From an uncultured Rhodocyclaceae bacterium (GTDB lineage: Bacteria; Pseudomonadota; Gammaproteobacteria; Burkholderiales; Rhodocyclaceae), in contig CAJQTY010000001.1 in the NCBI GenBank assembly GCA_907163075.1, positions 1,674,001 through 1,738,000 of the forward strand: a DNA stretch of 64,000 bases, read 5' to 3'. Below, piece by piece: positions 1-9,400 of this stretch. The notes below the pieces were generated by a model. It worked only from the letters and a program-made list of their open reading frames with translations. It was not told where the DNA came from and did not search any database. The position numbers were made by a program, and so were the translations under genes. How positions within the stretch are numbered: position 1 is the stretch's first letter; the number at the start of each line of letters is the position of its first letter.

Positions 1-1330
1 GCCGTCGGTATTGTTCAGGCTGTAGCTCAGCGGGTCGCCGTCTTCGTCGGTGGCGCTGGCCGTGGTGATCGTCTGCCCGGCCGTGGCGCTGCCTTCCGTG
101 AGCGTCGGCGGGGTGGTGAGGCTGAGTACCGGGGCGTCGTTAATGTCGACGGTGGTCGGCACGGTAACGCTGCCGCTGACCGGGGTGGTGCCGTCGCTGA
201 CGGTGACGTCGACCGCTGGCAGGTCGCCGCCGGCGTTGACCAGGGCGGCGCCGGCGGGCGTCAGGGTGACGACGCCGGTGAGCGGGTCGATCGTGTAGTA
301 GCCGTCGGTATTGTTCAGGCTGTAGGTCAGCGGGTCGCCGTCCTGGTCGGTGGCGCTGGCCGTGGTGATCGTCTGCCCGGCCGTGGCGCTGCCTTCCGTG
401 AGCGTCGGCGGGGTGGTGAGGCTGAGTACCGGGGCGTCGTTAATGTCGACGGTGGTCGGCACGGTAACGCTGCCGCTGACCGGGGTGGTGCCGTCGCTGA
501 CGGTGACGTCGACCGCTGGCAGGTCGCCGCCGGCGTTGACCAGGGCGGCGCCGGCCGGCGTCAGGGTGACGACGCCGGTGAGCGGGTCGATGGCGTACAC
601 GTTGCCCGGGTTGGTGGTCAGGCTGTAGGTCAGCGGGTCGCCGTCCTGGTCGGTGGCGCTGGCCGTGGTAATCGTCTGCCCGGCGCTGGCGCTGCCTTCG
701 ATGAGTGTCGCCGACGGGCTCAGGCTGAGCACCGGGGCATCGTTGACGTCGAGGGTGGTCGGCACGTTGACGCTGCCCGTGACCGGGGTGGTGCCGTCGC
801 TGACGGTGACGTCGACCGCTGGCAGGTCGCCGCCGGCGTTGACCAGGGCGGCGCCGGCCGGCGTCAGGGTGACGACGCCGGTGAGCGGGTCGATGGCGTA
901 CACGTTGCCCGGGTTGGTGGTCAGGCTGTAGGTCAGCGGGTCGCCGTCCTGGTCGGTGGCGCTGGCGGTGGTGATCGTCTGCCCCGCGCTGGCGCTGCCT
1001 TCGGTGAGTGTCGCCGACGGGCTCAGGCTGAGCACCGGGGCGTCGTTGACGTCGAGGGTGGCCGGTACGGGTACGCTGCCCGTGACCGGGGTGGTGCCGT
1101 CGCTGACGGTGACGTCGACCGCCGGCAGGTCGCCGCCGCTGTTGACCAGGGCGGCGCCGGCCGGCGTCAGGGTGACGACGCCGGTGAGCGGGTCGATGGC
1201 GTACACGTTGCCCGGGTTGGTGGTCAGGCTGTAGGTCAGCGGGTCGCCGTCCTGGTCGGTGGCGCTGGCCGTGGTAATCGTCTGCCCGGCGCTGGCGCTG
1301 CCTTCGGTGAGCGCCGTCGGCGTGGTAAGG
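1..1330. repeat. Tandem 300/303-bp repeats inside the adhesin gene
   Basis: Units begin at about 50, 350, 653, 956 and 1259, spaced 300, 303, 303 and 303 bp, all multiples of three, so the reading frame is kept. A partial unit touches each end. The units at 50 and 350 differ at only a few bases; those at 653, 956 and 1259 form a second, slightly different subfamily. Such high DNA identity suggests recent expansion or gene conversion, and it makes copy number prone to assembly error. The open frames on the opposite strand are shadows of this low-complexity coding sequence. Confidence 0.9.
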
Positions 1331-1899
1331 CTGAGTACCACCGGCGGGCTCAGGCTGAGCGCCGGGGCGTTATTGACGTCGGTAGCCGCTGGCGTGTCAA
1401 GGTCTTGCGCGGCGCCCAGGACACCTTCGTCGATCGGGACTGCCGTCGCCTGCGTCGTACCAAACTCGAAAGCGAGCGGATCCACGCCTTCGGTAATGCG
1501 CAGCAGGCGGACGAACGAGGGGCCGCCGCCGGCCCCGCCACCGGCGGCGGCACCGGCAGCCGTCTCCTCAAGCAGGGCATCCAGACTGCCGCCCTGGTTG
1601 ATGGCCTGGATCACCGTGTCGGCATCGTTTCCCGCCGCCAGCAGGGCTGAATCGGCAGCGTCCGGCTTGACCGCGCTGGCAACTTCGGCGTCAATCGTCA
1701 TGACTTCATTGGCCGACATATTCAGTTTTTGGCCATCGGCGGTGACCAGATCAACGCGAGCACCCGCGGCGGTGACCAGTACGTCGCCCTCGAATATCGG
1801 ATCGCCGACCTGCAGTGGGCGCATACCGCCGTTTTCATCCCGAGCGAAAGCTTTGCCCTGGACAGCGGAAACACGCGCGACGGGTGGGGTGGTAGCCAT
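1..1899 (-). CDS. Giant LapA-like type I secreted repeat adhesin, N-terminal part (cut by window edge)
   Basis: Likely a cell-surface biofilm adhesin exported by the type I system encoded just upstream. 633 codons are visible with no stop; the C-terminus lies beyond base 1. The ATG at 1899 follows a GAGGAC ribosome site. Residues 1-130 resemble the retention module of LapA-type adhesins, ending in a TAAG motif (residues 113-116) followed by a Gly/Ala-rich linker and SFVRLL. In LapA this TAAG is the cut site of the periplasmic protease LapG, at nearly the same position. A second TAAG at 43-46 is probably structural. From about residue 190, near-identical units of 100-101 residues with DxDGDPLxYSL and TVSDGTTPV motifs follow, resembling cadherin/VCBS-type calcium-binding repeats. 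Expected but unseen: C-terminal RTX repeats and secretion signal. No LapG or LapD homologue lies in the window. Confidence 0.85.
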   Translation of the reverse strand, partial: MATTPPVARVSAVQGKAFARDENGGMRPLQVGDPIFEGDVLVTAAGARVDLVTADGQKLNMSANEVMTIDAEVASAVKPDAADSALLAAGNDADTVIQAINQGGSLDALLEETAAGAAAGGGAGGGPSFVRLLRITEGVDPLAFEFGTTQATAVPIDEGVLGAAQDLDTPAATDVNNAPALSLSPPVVLSLTTPTALTEGSASAGQTITTASATDQDGDPLTYSLTTNPGNVYAIDPLTGVVTLTPAGAALVNSGGDLPAVDVTVSDGTTPVTGSVPVPATLDVNDAPVLSLSPSATLTEGSASAGQTITTASATDQDGDPLTYSLTTNPGNVYAIDPLTGVVTLTPAGAALVNAGGDLPAVDVTVSDGTTPVTGSVNVPTTLDVNDAPVLSLSPSATLIEGSASAGQTITTASATDQDGDPLTYSLTTNPGNVYAIDPLTGVVTLTPAGAALVNAGGDLPAVDVTVSDGTTPVSGSVTVPTTVDINDAPVLSLTTPPTLTEGSATAGQTITTASATDQDGDPLTYSLNNTDGYYTIDPLTGVVTLTPAGAALVNAGGDLPAVDVTVSDGTTPVSGSVTVPTTVDINDAPVLSLTTPPTLTEGSATAGQTITTASATDEDGDPLSYSLNNTDG

Positions 1900-1953
1900 G
1901 ATTTGTCCTCGTTACGGAGTTGTTGATGGCGCAACGATAGCCGGATGGACAAT

Positions 1954-1987
1954 GGCCGCCTACTGTACTGAAGTACGATAGGCGGCC
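1954..1987. promoter_or_regulatory. Long imperfect palindrome between the LuxR regulator and the adhesin
   Basis: GGCCGCCTA (1954-1962) pairs with TAGGCGGCC (1979-1987), and inside it GTACT pairs with AGTAC around a 2-nt loop, giving a stem of about 16 bp with one mismatch and one wobble pair. It lies in the 114-nt gap between the regulator stop and the adhesin start. No run of T follows it in the direction of transcription, so it is a poor intrinsic terminator. An attenuator, an mRNA processing or stability element, or a protein-binding operator are all possible. Confidence 0.5.
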
Positions 1988-2013
1988 AATCTTGGCCGGT
2001 CGGACTTGATGGC

Positions 2014-2631
2014 TCAGCGCTGCTGTTCGACGCCGTTGATGATCAGTGAGAGCTGCATGCGATCGCGAGCGCCGAGTTTTTCCAGCATGGCGCTGACGTG
2101 TGCCTTGACGGTGCGCTCGGTAATGTCCAGGTGACGGGCGATTTCCTTGTTGCTGGCGCCCCTGGCCACGAGAACGGCGGCTTCTTGCTCGCGCGCGGTG
2201 AGGACAGTTCGCCACGGCGCATCCTGCGCGCCGGCGTCGGGCAGCAGTCTGGCCGTCGAAGCCAGCAGGCGCTGCAGCAGACCCTGCCCGACCCATATTC
2301 CGCCGTTTTCAACGACCCTGGCGACTTGCTGCAAGACGTCAGGTGCGGCGTGGCCGTTGCAATAGCCGGCCGCGCCGGCGGCCAGGGCAAGCATGGCATC
2401 GTCTTCGCTCGGCTCGTCGGCAAGCAGCACCAGCGACCGGCCGGCAAAGCCCTTGCCCACGCGTTTTACCAGATCATCGGCGCCCAGCCCCAAGGGCTGC
2501 AAGGCCCACACCAAGTCAGCCGGGCCGACATTGACCGGCAGCCTGTCCAGCCGCCCCGAAATCAGGTCGGGAAACGCTTCACACCATGTCTCCCGTTTGC
2601 GTGCATCGAGCGAAAGAAATATCGGAGGCAT
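2014..2631 (-). CDS. LuxR-family regulator with degenerate receiver domain
   Basis: 205 residues. The C-terminal 60 residues are a clear LuxR/FixJ helix-turn-helix (LTAREQEAAVLVARGASNKE, then ERTVKAHVSAMLEKLG). The N-terminal 130 residues look like a response-regulator receiver in outline (AGAAGY, then VVENGGIWVG near the end), but the acidic pocket, the phospho-acceptor Asp and the conserved Lys are not in place: the expected third-strand Asp region reads ADLVWALQP. It is therefore probably a pseudo-receiver controlled by something other than phosphorylation. The gene starts 2 nt after the HlyD-like gene ends and immediately precedes the adhesin, so it probably controls this locus. The DNA target is unknown. 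Confidence 0.8.
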   Translation of the reverse strand: MPPIFLSLDARKRETWCEAFPDLISGRLDRLPVNVGPADLVWALQPLGLGADDLVKRVGKGFAGRSLVLLADEPSEDDAMLALAAGAAGYCNGHAAPDVLQQVARVVENGGIWVGQGLLQRLLASTARLLPDAGAQDAPWRTVLTAREQEAAVLVARGASNKEIARHLDITERTVKAHVSAMLEKLGARDRMQLSLIINGVEQQR

Positions 2632-2633
2632 GA

Positions 2634-4052
2634 TCAGCGCTCCGAAAACGCGCGGGCCTTGGCGCGCAGTACGGGCTTCAGCAGATAAGTCAGAACGCTT
2701 TTTTCACCGGTAATGATGTCCACTTCGGCGACCATGCCTGGGATTACCGGCAGGTTGTTGCCCAGCGTCGACTGGTTGGTGCGGACGCGCACGGTATAGA
2801 AGGCGTTGCCTTTTTCATCGACGACCGAATCGGCTCCGATATGTTCGAGCTTGCCCTCGAGTCCGCCGAAGATGGAAAAATCGTAGGCCGTGAATTTGAC
2901 CATGGCCTTCTGCCCGGGCCGCAGGAAGGCGATGTCACGAGGCAGAACGCGCGCTTCGAGCAGAAGATTGTCTTCCAGCGGCACGACCTCGACCACGTCC
3001 TTGCCCGGCTGCACGACGCCGCCGACGGTATTGACTAGCAGGCGTTTGACCGTCCCCTTGACCGGCGAGCGCAGCACCGAGCGCGTCATCTTGTCCGACA
3101 GGCCGACGCTGCCCTCGGCCAGGCTATTGAGCTTGGACATGGTGTCAGCCAGTTCCTTGCCCGACTCGTTGCGGAAGGCGATGCCGACTTCGTCCAGCTT
3201 GTGGTTGGCCTCGCTGATGGAAGCCTGGATGCGCGAACTCTGCGCCGCCGCCATATCGCGTTCGCCGCGAAAGCGCCCGACATCGCGTTCAAGGCGCAGC
3301 AGTTCGACTTCGGAAACCGCGCCCGAGGCAATCAGTGGCCGGGTGACGCTAAGCTCTTTGGCCGAGATCTCGTAGGCTTTTGCGGCCTGTTCATACTTGG
3401 CGCGCACTTCGACCAGTTCCTGCTGGCGCTGCGCCAGTTGCTGCCGGGCAATCGACAGGGTCGTTTCCAGCTCGTTGCGGCGCGATTCGTAAAGGCGGCG
3501 CTCCTCGTCGACGGTCTTCGGGTCTTCCTTGGCCACCTCGGGCGGAATCACGAACGGGACACCTTCGGTCAGCGCGCGCAGGCGCGCGGCTTTGGCCACC
3601 AGCGCTGTGTACTGCACGCGGCTTTCGCGCACCGACGACTCGAAGCGAGTCTGGTCGATGCGCAGCAGAATCTGTTCCGGCTGCACAACATCGCCTTCGC
3701 GCACCAGTATTTCGGAAACCACGCCGCCATCCAGACTTTGCAGTACCTGCAACTGGCGCGACGGAATCACCTTGCCCTCGCCGCGCGTGATCTCGTCGAC
3801 CCGGCTGACGGCCGACCACATCAAGGCAATGGCGAATGCGATGCCGATCGTCTTGAGCAATATGCGGGCGCGCAACGGCTCCTGCTGCAAAATGGCGTAA
3901 TCGGTATCGGCGGCAAAGCCCTGTTGCTCGCGTTCCTTCCGGGCAACCGCCATGCGCTCCAGCCCGACATCGATACGCGGCTGAATGCGCACGCGCAGAG
4001 CTTCCAGCCAGCCGATCACGCGTTTTCCCGCCGCCAGCACCCGCGTGCTCAT
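2634..4052 (-). CDS. HlyD/LapC-type membrane fusion protein of type I secretion system
   Basis: 472 residues. This is the periplasmic adaptor that links the inner-membrane ABC exporter to an outer-membrane TolC-like channel. A cytoplasmic N-terminus is followed by one membrane segment at about residues 62-80, then the typical GxVIPSRQLQVLQSLDGGVV biotinyl-lipoyl half-motif, long coiled-coil helices (about 150-290), and a C-terminal beta region with SPVKGTVKRLLVNTVGGVV. The length matches the LapC/HlyD family. The ATG overlaps the stop of the upstream exporter gene (ATGA), which indicates translational coupling. No TolC/LapE-like gene is present in this window. Confidence 0.93.
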   Translation of the reverse strand: MSTRVLAAGKRVIGWLEALRVRIQPRIDVGLERMAVARKEREQQGFAADTDYAILQQEPLRARILLKTIGIAFAIALMWSAVSRVDEITRGEGKVIPSRQLQVLQSLDGGVVSEILVREGDVVQPEQILLRIDQTRFESSVRESRVQYTALVAKAARLRALTEGVPFVIPPEVAKEDPKTVDEERRLYESRRNELETTLSIARQQLAQRQQELVEVRAKYEQAAKAYEISAKELSVTRPLIASGAVSEVELLRLERDVGRFRGERDMAAAQSSRIQASISEANHKLDEVGIAFRNESGKELADTMSKLNSLAEGSVGLSDKMTRSVLRSPVKGTVKRLLVNTVGGVVQPGKDVVEVVPLEDNLLLEARVLPRDIAFLRPGQKAMVKFTAYDFSIFGGLEGKLEHIGADSVVDEKGNAFYTVRVRTNQSTLGNNLPVIPGMVAEVDIITGEKSVLTYLLKPVLRAKARAFSER

Positions 4053-6250
4053 GGCGACGCCCTCCCGACACGACCGGACTGCAGGGCTTCGACCACTTGT
4101 TCGCGCGGCCCGTCGGCAACGATCCGGCCATCATCGACGACGATGATGCGCGTCGCCAGTTCTATGAGACTGGTGCGATGCGTGACGATGACCATCGTCT
4201 TGTGCGCGGCAAAGCGCTTCAGGCGTTCCTTGAAACCGTGTTCGGTCGAAAAATCCATGGCACTGGTCGGCTCGTCGAAAAACAGTACCGGCGGGTCCAT
4301 CAGCACGGCACGGGCAATCGCCACTTCCTGACGCTGCCCTCCCGAGAGCGATTCGCCGCGTTCGCCAATCAGCATGTCGAAGCCTTTCGGGTGCCGATTG
4401 ACGAACTGGGTCAGACCGGCCACTTCGGCTGCCAGCACAATGGCCGAATCGTCGGCATACGGCGCGCCGATTGAAATATTCTCACGCAGCGTGCCGTAAA
4501 ACAGCGTCGCGTCCTGGCCGACGAAACCGACGTTGCGCCGCAGGTCGGCCGGATCGAGCTGGCGCAGGTCGATGCCGTCGATGCGCACGGCGCCATCGCT
4601 CGGCTGATACAGCCCGAGCATGAGCTTCTGCAGGGTCGTCTTGCCGGAACCGGTACGCCCGAGAACGACAACGTGCTCGCCCGGCGCGATGCGCAGCGAA
4701 ACGTTGTGCAGCGCCGCTTCGCCCTGGCCGGGATAGGTGAACGACACGTTGCGAAATTCAATCTCGCCCTGGATCTCGGGGCGGTGAATGAACGCCGAGG
4801 CATCCGGACGCTCGACCGGCTGCGCCATCAGCTTGTCGAGCGTATCGAGCGACATCCGCGCGTTCTGGAACTGCATGAGCATGCCGACCGCCTGGCCGAG
4901 CGGCGCGATGGCGCGCCCGCCGAGCATGGTGACGGCGATCAGGCCGCCCATTGTGAGCAGACGTTCCTGGATCAGATAAACCCCGGCGACAATCAGCAGC
5001 ACGTTGACCACCTGGGTGATGGTCATCGCCCCGTTGGTCGCGCTGGCCGAGAGCAGGCGCATCTGCGCGCAGGTCCGCGCCAGAAAAGCCGTCGTGCGTT
5101 CCCACTTGTTCTGGATGACGCCTTCGGCGCCCTGTGTCTTGATGGTTTCAAGCGAAGTCAGGCTCTCCACCAGCGAGGCGTTGCGCAGTGCGGAAGCGCG
5201 GTAGGTCGTCTCGGCCAGTTCATGCATCTTGTGTTGAATCAAGTAGGCGTAAACCAGTCCAATGATCAGACCGAGTATCGGAATGAATACCAGCGGCCAG
5301 GATATCCAGGTGATTACGAGCAGGAAGATGATTGCAAACGGAAAGTCGATCAGCGCCGTGACCGTCGCCGAGGCTATGAAATCGCGCACGGATTCAAACG
5401 AGCGCAGATTCGACGCGAAGGAACCGACCGACGCCGGACGCGCTTCAAGACGCATGCCGAGCACACGCTCCATGATCAAGGCCGAGAGCTTGACGTCGAT
5501 GCGCGCGCTGGCCAGGTCGATAAAATGACCGCGCAGCAAGCGCATCATGAAGTCCATGGCGAAGATCAGGAACACGCCGAGGGCCAGCACCCACAGCGTG
5601 TCGATGGCATTGTTGGGCACCACGCGGTCGTACACGTTCATCGAGAAAAGCGGCATGACCAGGGCAAAGAGGTTGATCAGCAAGGCCGCGCCGATCACGT
5701 CGCGATACAGCGGACTCTGCTCGAGCAAGGCGCCCCAGAACCAGTGTCTTTGAACAACCTCGCCGACTTCTGGCGTACGCGCATCGAAGACGAAACGCGG
5801 CCGCGCAAACAGGGCGATGCCCATGTAACGCTCGGCCAGTTCGCTGCGCGAGAGAAGCACGGCGCCCTGCCCGGTTTCCGGAAACAGCAGTCGAGCCGTA
5901 TCGCCGGCTTCGTTCCAGCCCAGCAGAACGCAGGCCTGGTCGCCTTTGAGCAGGAGAATGACCGGCAGCAGAACGCTGTCGATACCGTCCAGCGCCCGCC
6001 GCACGATCCTGCTCGACAAGCCGGCGCGAAGCGCAGCGCGGGCAAACAGGGACGGCGTCAGACATCCGCCTTCCAGCGGCAATCCTGCCGACAGCGCGGC
6101 CCGCGTACTCGGGCGGCCATGCAGCCGGGTCAGTTCGACCAGGCAGGCCAGCAGTGGATCATGATGCAGCAGATCCTCGCGCAGATCCGCTGTGAAACCG
6201 CCTCGCCCGGCACCCGCCGGTGGAGCCGTGTCGGAAACTCTGGAAATCAA
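4049..6250 (-). CDS. LapB-like type I secretion ABC permease/ATPase
   Basis: Exports the adhesin across the inner membrane. Order of parts: an N-terminal C39-like domain (DPLLACLVELTRLHG) with no catalytic Cys, as expected for exporters of RTX/LapA substrates that keep their N-terminus; a six-helix membrane domain; and an ATPase domain with Walker A GRTGSGKTT (about residue 525), signature LSGGQRQ and Walker B VLFFDEP. I place the start at the TTG at 6250 because GAGGGGGG lies just upstream and the resulting 733 residues fit the family. An in-frame ATG at 6448 would add 66 residues of poor quality and overlap the start of the divergent gene. First gene of the adhesin operon. Confidence 0.88.
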   Translation of the reverse strand: MISRVSDTAPPAGAGRGGFTADLREDLLHHDPLLACLVELTRLHGRPSTRAALSAGLPLEGGCLTPSLFARAALRAGLSSRIVRRALDGIDSVLLPVILLLKGDQACVLLGWNEAGDTARLLFPETGQGAVLLSRSELAERYMGIALFARPRFVFDARTPEVGEVVQRHWFWGALLEQSPLYRDVIGAALLINLFALVMPLFSMNVYDRVVPNNAIDTLWVLALGVFLIFAMDFMMRLLRGHFIDLASARIDVKLSALIMERVLGMRLEARPASVGSFASNLRSFESVRDFIASATVTALIDFPFAIIFLLVITWISWPLVFIPILGLIIGLVYAYLIQHKMHELAETTYRASALRNASLVESLTSLETIKTQGAEGVIQNKWERTTAFLARTCAQMRLLSASATNGAMTITQVVNVLLIVAGVYLIQERLLTMGGLIAVTMLGGRAIAPLGQAVGMLMQFQNARMSLDTLDKLMAQPVERPDASAFIHRPEIQGEIEFRNVSFTYPGQGEAALHNVSLRIAPGEHVVVLGRTGSGKTTLQKLMLGLYQPSDGAVRIDGIDLRQLDPADLRRNVGFVGQDATLFYGTLRENISIGAPYADDSAIVLAAEVAGLTQFVNRHPKGFDMLIGERGESLSGGQRQEVAIARAVLMDPPVLFFDEPTSAMDFSTEHGFKERLKRFAAHKTMVIVTHRTSLIELATRIIVVDDGRIVADGPREQVVEALQSGRVGRASP

Positions 6251-6446
6251 TCGCCCCCCCTCTGATCGTAATGGACAATCTAACACCAAATCCGTTTTCC
6301 CGTGCAGGAGCTCCGTCACACGGTGCGTCGCGCCGGCCGCGGCAGCGGCGTTGCCGATCCGTTGGCGCGCCGCCGCCTGTCCCGTACAGCGGATATGCTG
6401 CATCGCAATACTGTAAAATCCGGCCTTTGCACGCTGTTGAACGCCC
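6251..6446. promoter_or_regulatory. Divergent intergenic region between exporter and oxidoreductase genes
   Basis: About 196 bp between the proposed TTG start of the exporter and the ATG of the divergent oxidoreductase gene. It should hold the promoters of both the adhesin operon and the oxidoreductase. I could not assign confident -35/-10 elements by eye. The segment is locally A/T-richer near 6280-6300 than its surroundings. Confidence 0.4.
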
Positions 6447-9400
6447 ATGAACGCACGCCTGCGCGAAATCCCATATAACTACACCTCGTTCTCTGACCGC
6501 GAAATCGTCATTCGCCTGCTCGGCGCCGAGAACTGGGCCATCCTTGATGAACTGCGCAGCCAGCGCGTTACCGGGCGATCGGCGCGCATGCTTTACGAGG
6601 TTCTCGGCGACATCTGGGTCGTGCAGCGCAACCCCTACCTGGAAGACGACCTGCTCGCCAATCGCCAGCGGCGCGAGGCGCTGGTGCAAGCGCTACGCCA
6701 CCGCCTTAAGGAGATCGACAAACGCCGGCAAGGCAACGACAAGGTGCTTGGCCTGTATGGCGCGGCACAAGCGGCGGTCGATGCCTTCGAACGCCATTTT
6801 GACGACACCACGGCGCTGCGCAGTCGCGTGCTCAAGACCCTGCTCCGTCACACCCGCCGCGACAACATCGCCTTCGACGGCCTGGCCCGCGTTTCGCACG
6901 TCACCGACGCCACAGACTGGCGCGTGGAATACCCCTTTGTCGTCCTCTACCCGGACAGCGAGGAAGAAATGGCGCCGCTGGTGCGCGGCTGCATCGAACT
7001 GGGGCTGACCATCATCCCGCGCGGCGGCGGCACCGGCTACACCGGCAGCGCCGTACCGCTGACGCCCCTGTCGGTGGTCATCAATACCGAAAAACTGATC
7101 GATATCGGTCCGGTCGAGGAAACCGTGCTGCCCGGCTGCACGCGCAGCTATACGACGCTGCGTACCGGTGCCGGCGTGGTGACGGCGCGTGTTGCCGAAA
7201 CCGCGACCGCCGCCGACCGCGTGTTCGCCGTCGACCCGACCTCGGCCGACGCCTCGTGCATCGGCGGCAACATCGCGATGAACGCCGGCGGCAAGAAAGC
7301 CGTGTTGTGGGGAACGGCGCTCGACAATCTGGCGTGGTGGAAGATGGTCGATCCCAGCGGCCACTTCATGGAAGTGACGCGCATCAACCACAACTTCGGC
7401 AAGATTCACGAACAGGCGCTCGCGCGCTTCGAGATCCGGCGCTTTCGCAAGGACGGCACGACACCGTTCGGCGAGCCGGAAATACTCGATATTCCCGGCC
7501 ATACCTTCCGCAAGGAGGGATTGGGCAAGGACGTCACCGACAAGTTTCTGTCCGGCCTGCCCGGCATCCAGAAGGAAGGCACCGACGGCCTGATCGTCGC
7601 CGCGCGCTGGGTACTGCACCAGATGCCGCCGCACACGCGCACGGTGTGCCTGGAGTTTTTTGGCCAGGTGCGCGAAGCCGTGCCGGCCATCGTCGAAATC
7701 ACCGACCATTTCAAGCCGGGCGGCGCCGGACACCAGAGCGGCGTGCTGCTGGCCGGCCTCGAACACCTCGACGAGCGATACGTGCGGGCCATCGGCTACG
7801 CCACCAAGGCCAAGCGCAAGGGCGAAACCTCGGGACGGCCGAAGATGGTGCTGATCGGCGACATCGTCGGCCACGACGAGAAGGCGGTCATGGCGGCCGC
7901 TTCGGAAGTCGTCCGCCTGTGCAACCTGCGCGGTGCCGAGGGCTTCATTGCTGTCGATGCCGACACGCGCAGGAAATTCTGGCTCGACCGCTCGCGCACC
8001 GCCGCCATTTCGCGCCACACCAACGCCTTCAAGCTCAATGAAGACGTGGTCATCCCGCTGCCGCGCATGGGCGACTATTGCGATGGCATCGAGCGCATCA
8101 ATATCGAGCTGTCGATACAGAACAAGCTGGCGCTGTGCGACCAGCTCGGCGAATTTCTCAAGGGCACGCTGCCGCTGCATCGCGGTGATGCCAACCTGGA
8201 CAATGCGCTATTGATCGGTGATCAGCGGCAGGCCGCGCTCGATGCCGTGGCGGCCGTGCGCGACCGCTGGCAGTGGTTGCTCGATCATCTCGACCTGCCG
8301 CTGGCGGAGGCCGAAATGCAGTTCGCCGCCTACGGCATCAGCGCCCGGAAACTCTCCAACAAGGCGAGGCACCCGGTACTCTTCCATCGTCTGCAGGATT
8401 ACTCGTTGCGCGTGTCGTGGAAGAGCGAACTCCGGCCGCAACTTGAAGCCATTTTCGACGGTAACGTATTCCGCCTGGTCCTCGAGCGGATCGACGCGAT
8501 CCACAAGGAAACCCTGCGCGGCCGGGTCTTCGTGGCACTGCACATGCACGCCGGGGATGGCAACGTGCACACCAACATTCCGGTCAACTCGGACAACTAC
8601 GCGATGCTGCAAACCGCCAATGCCGCGGTGGCGCGCATCATGGCGCTGGCGCGGTCGCTCGACGGCGTCATCTCGGGCGAGCACGGCATCGGCATCACCA
8701 AGCTGGAGTTCCTGAGCGAAGCGGAGATCCAGCCCTTCCGCGATTACAAGGCCCGGGTCGACCCGGAAGGCCGCTTCAACAAGGGAAAGCTGCTCGCCGG
8801 CGGCGATCTGGCGAAAGCCTATACGCCGTCGTTCTCCCTGCTCGGCACCGAATCGCTGATCATGGAACAGTCCGAGATCGGTGACATCTCGACGATGATC
8901 AAGGACTGCCTGCGTTGCGGAAAATGCAAGCCGGTCTGTTCGACGCACGTTCCGCGCGCCAACCTGCTCTACTCGCCACGCAACAAGATTCTCGCCACCT
9001 CGTTGCTGATCGAGGCGTTTCTCTATGAAGAGCAAACGCGGCGCGGCATCTCGCTGATGCATTTCGACGAGTTCAACGACGTCGCCGATCACTGCACGAT
9101 CTGCCACAAATGCGTGAATCCGTGCCCGGTCGATATCGATTTCGGCGACGTCTCCATCCGCATGCGCAACTTCCTGCGCGAGCAGGGCAAAAAGAAGTTT
9201 GTTCCGGCCAAGGCCGCCGCCATGGCCTTCCTGACCATGAAGGATGCGGCCACGATCCGCCTGACGCGCAAGCTGATGATCGATTGGGGCTACGCCGGCC
9301 AGCGCCTGGCGCACAAGCTGGCCAAGTCCTTCGGCCTGATCCAGCGCCAGACCCGGCAGCCGCCGGCGACGCTGGGCCAGCCGACAATGCGCTCGCAGAT

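Noticed and set aside
50-1981. Plus-strand open frames of 82-240 codons across the first 2 kb
   Set aside because: They are antisense shadows of the repeat adhesin; the minus strand carries a ribosome site, a recognisable N-terminus and one uninterrupted frame.
6251-6448. Longer N-terminus of the ABC exporter starting at 6448
   Set aside because: Adds 66 residues without family resemblance and overlaps the divergent gene; the TTG at 6250 has a strong ribosome site.
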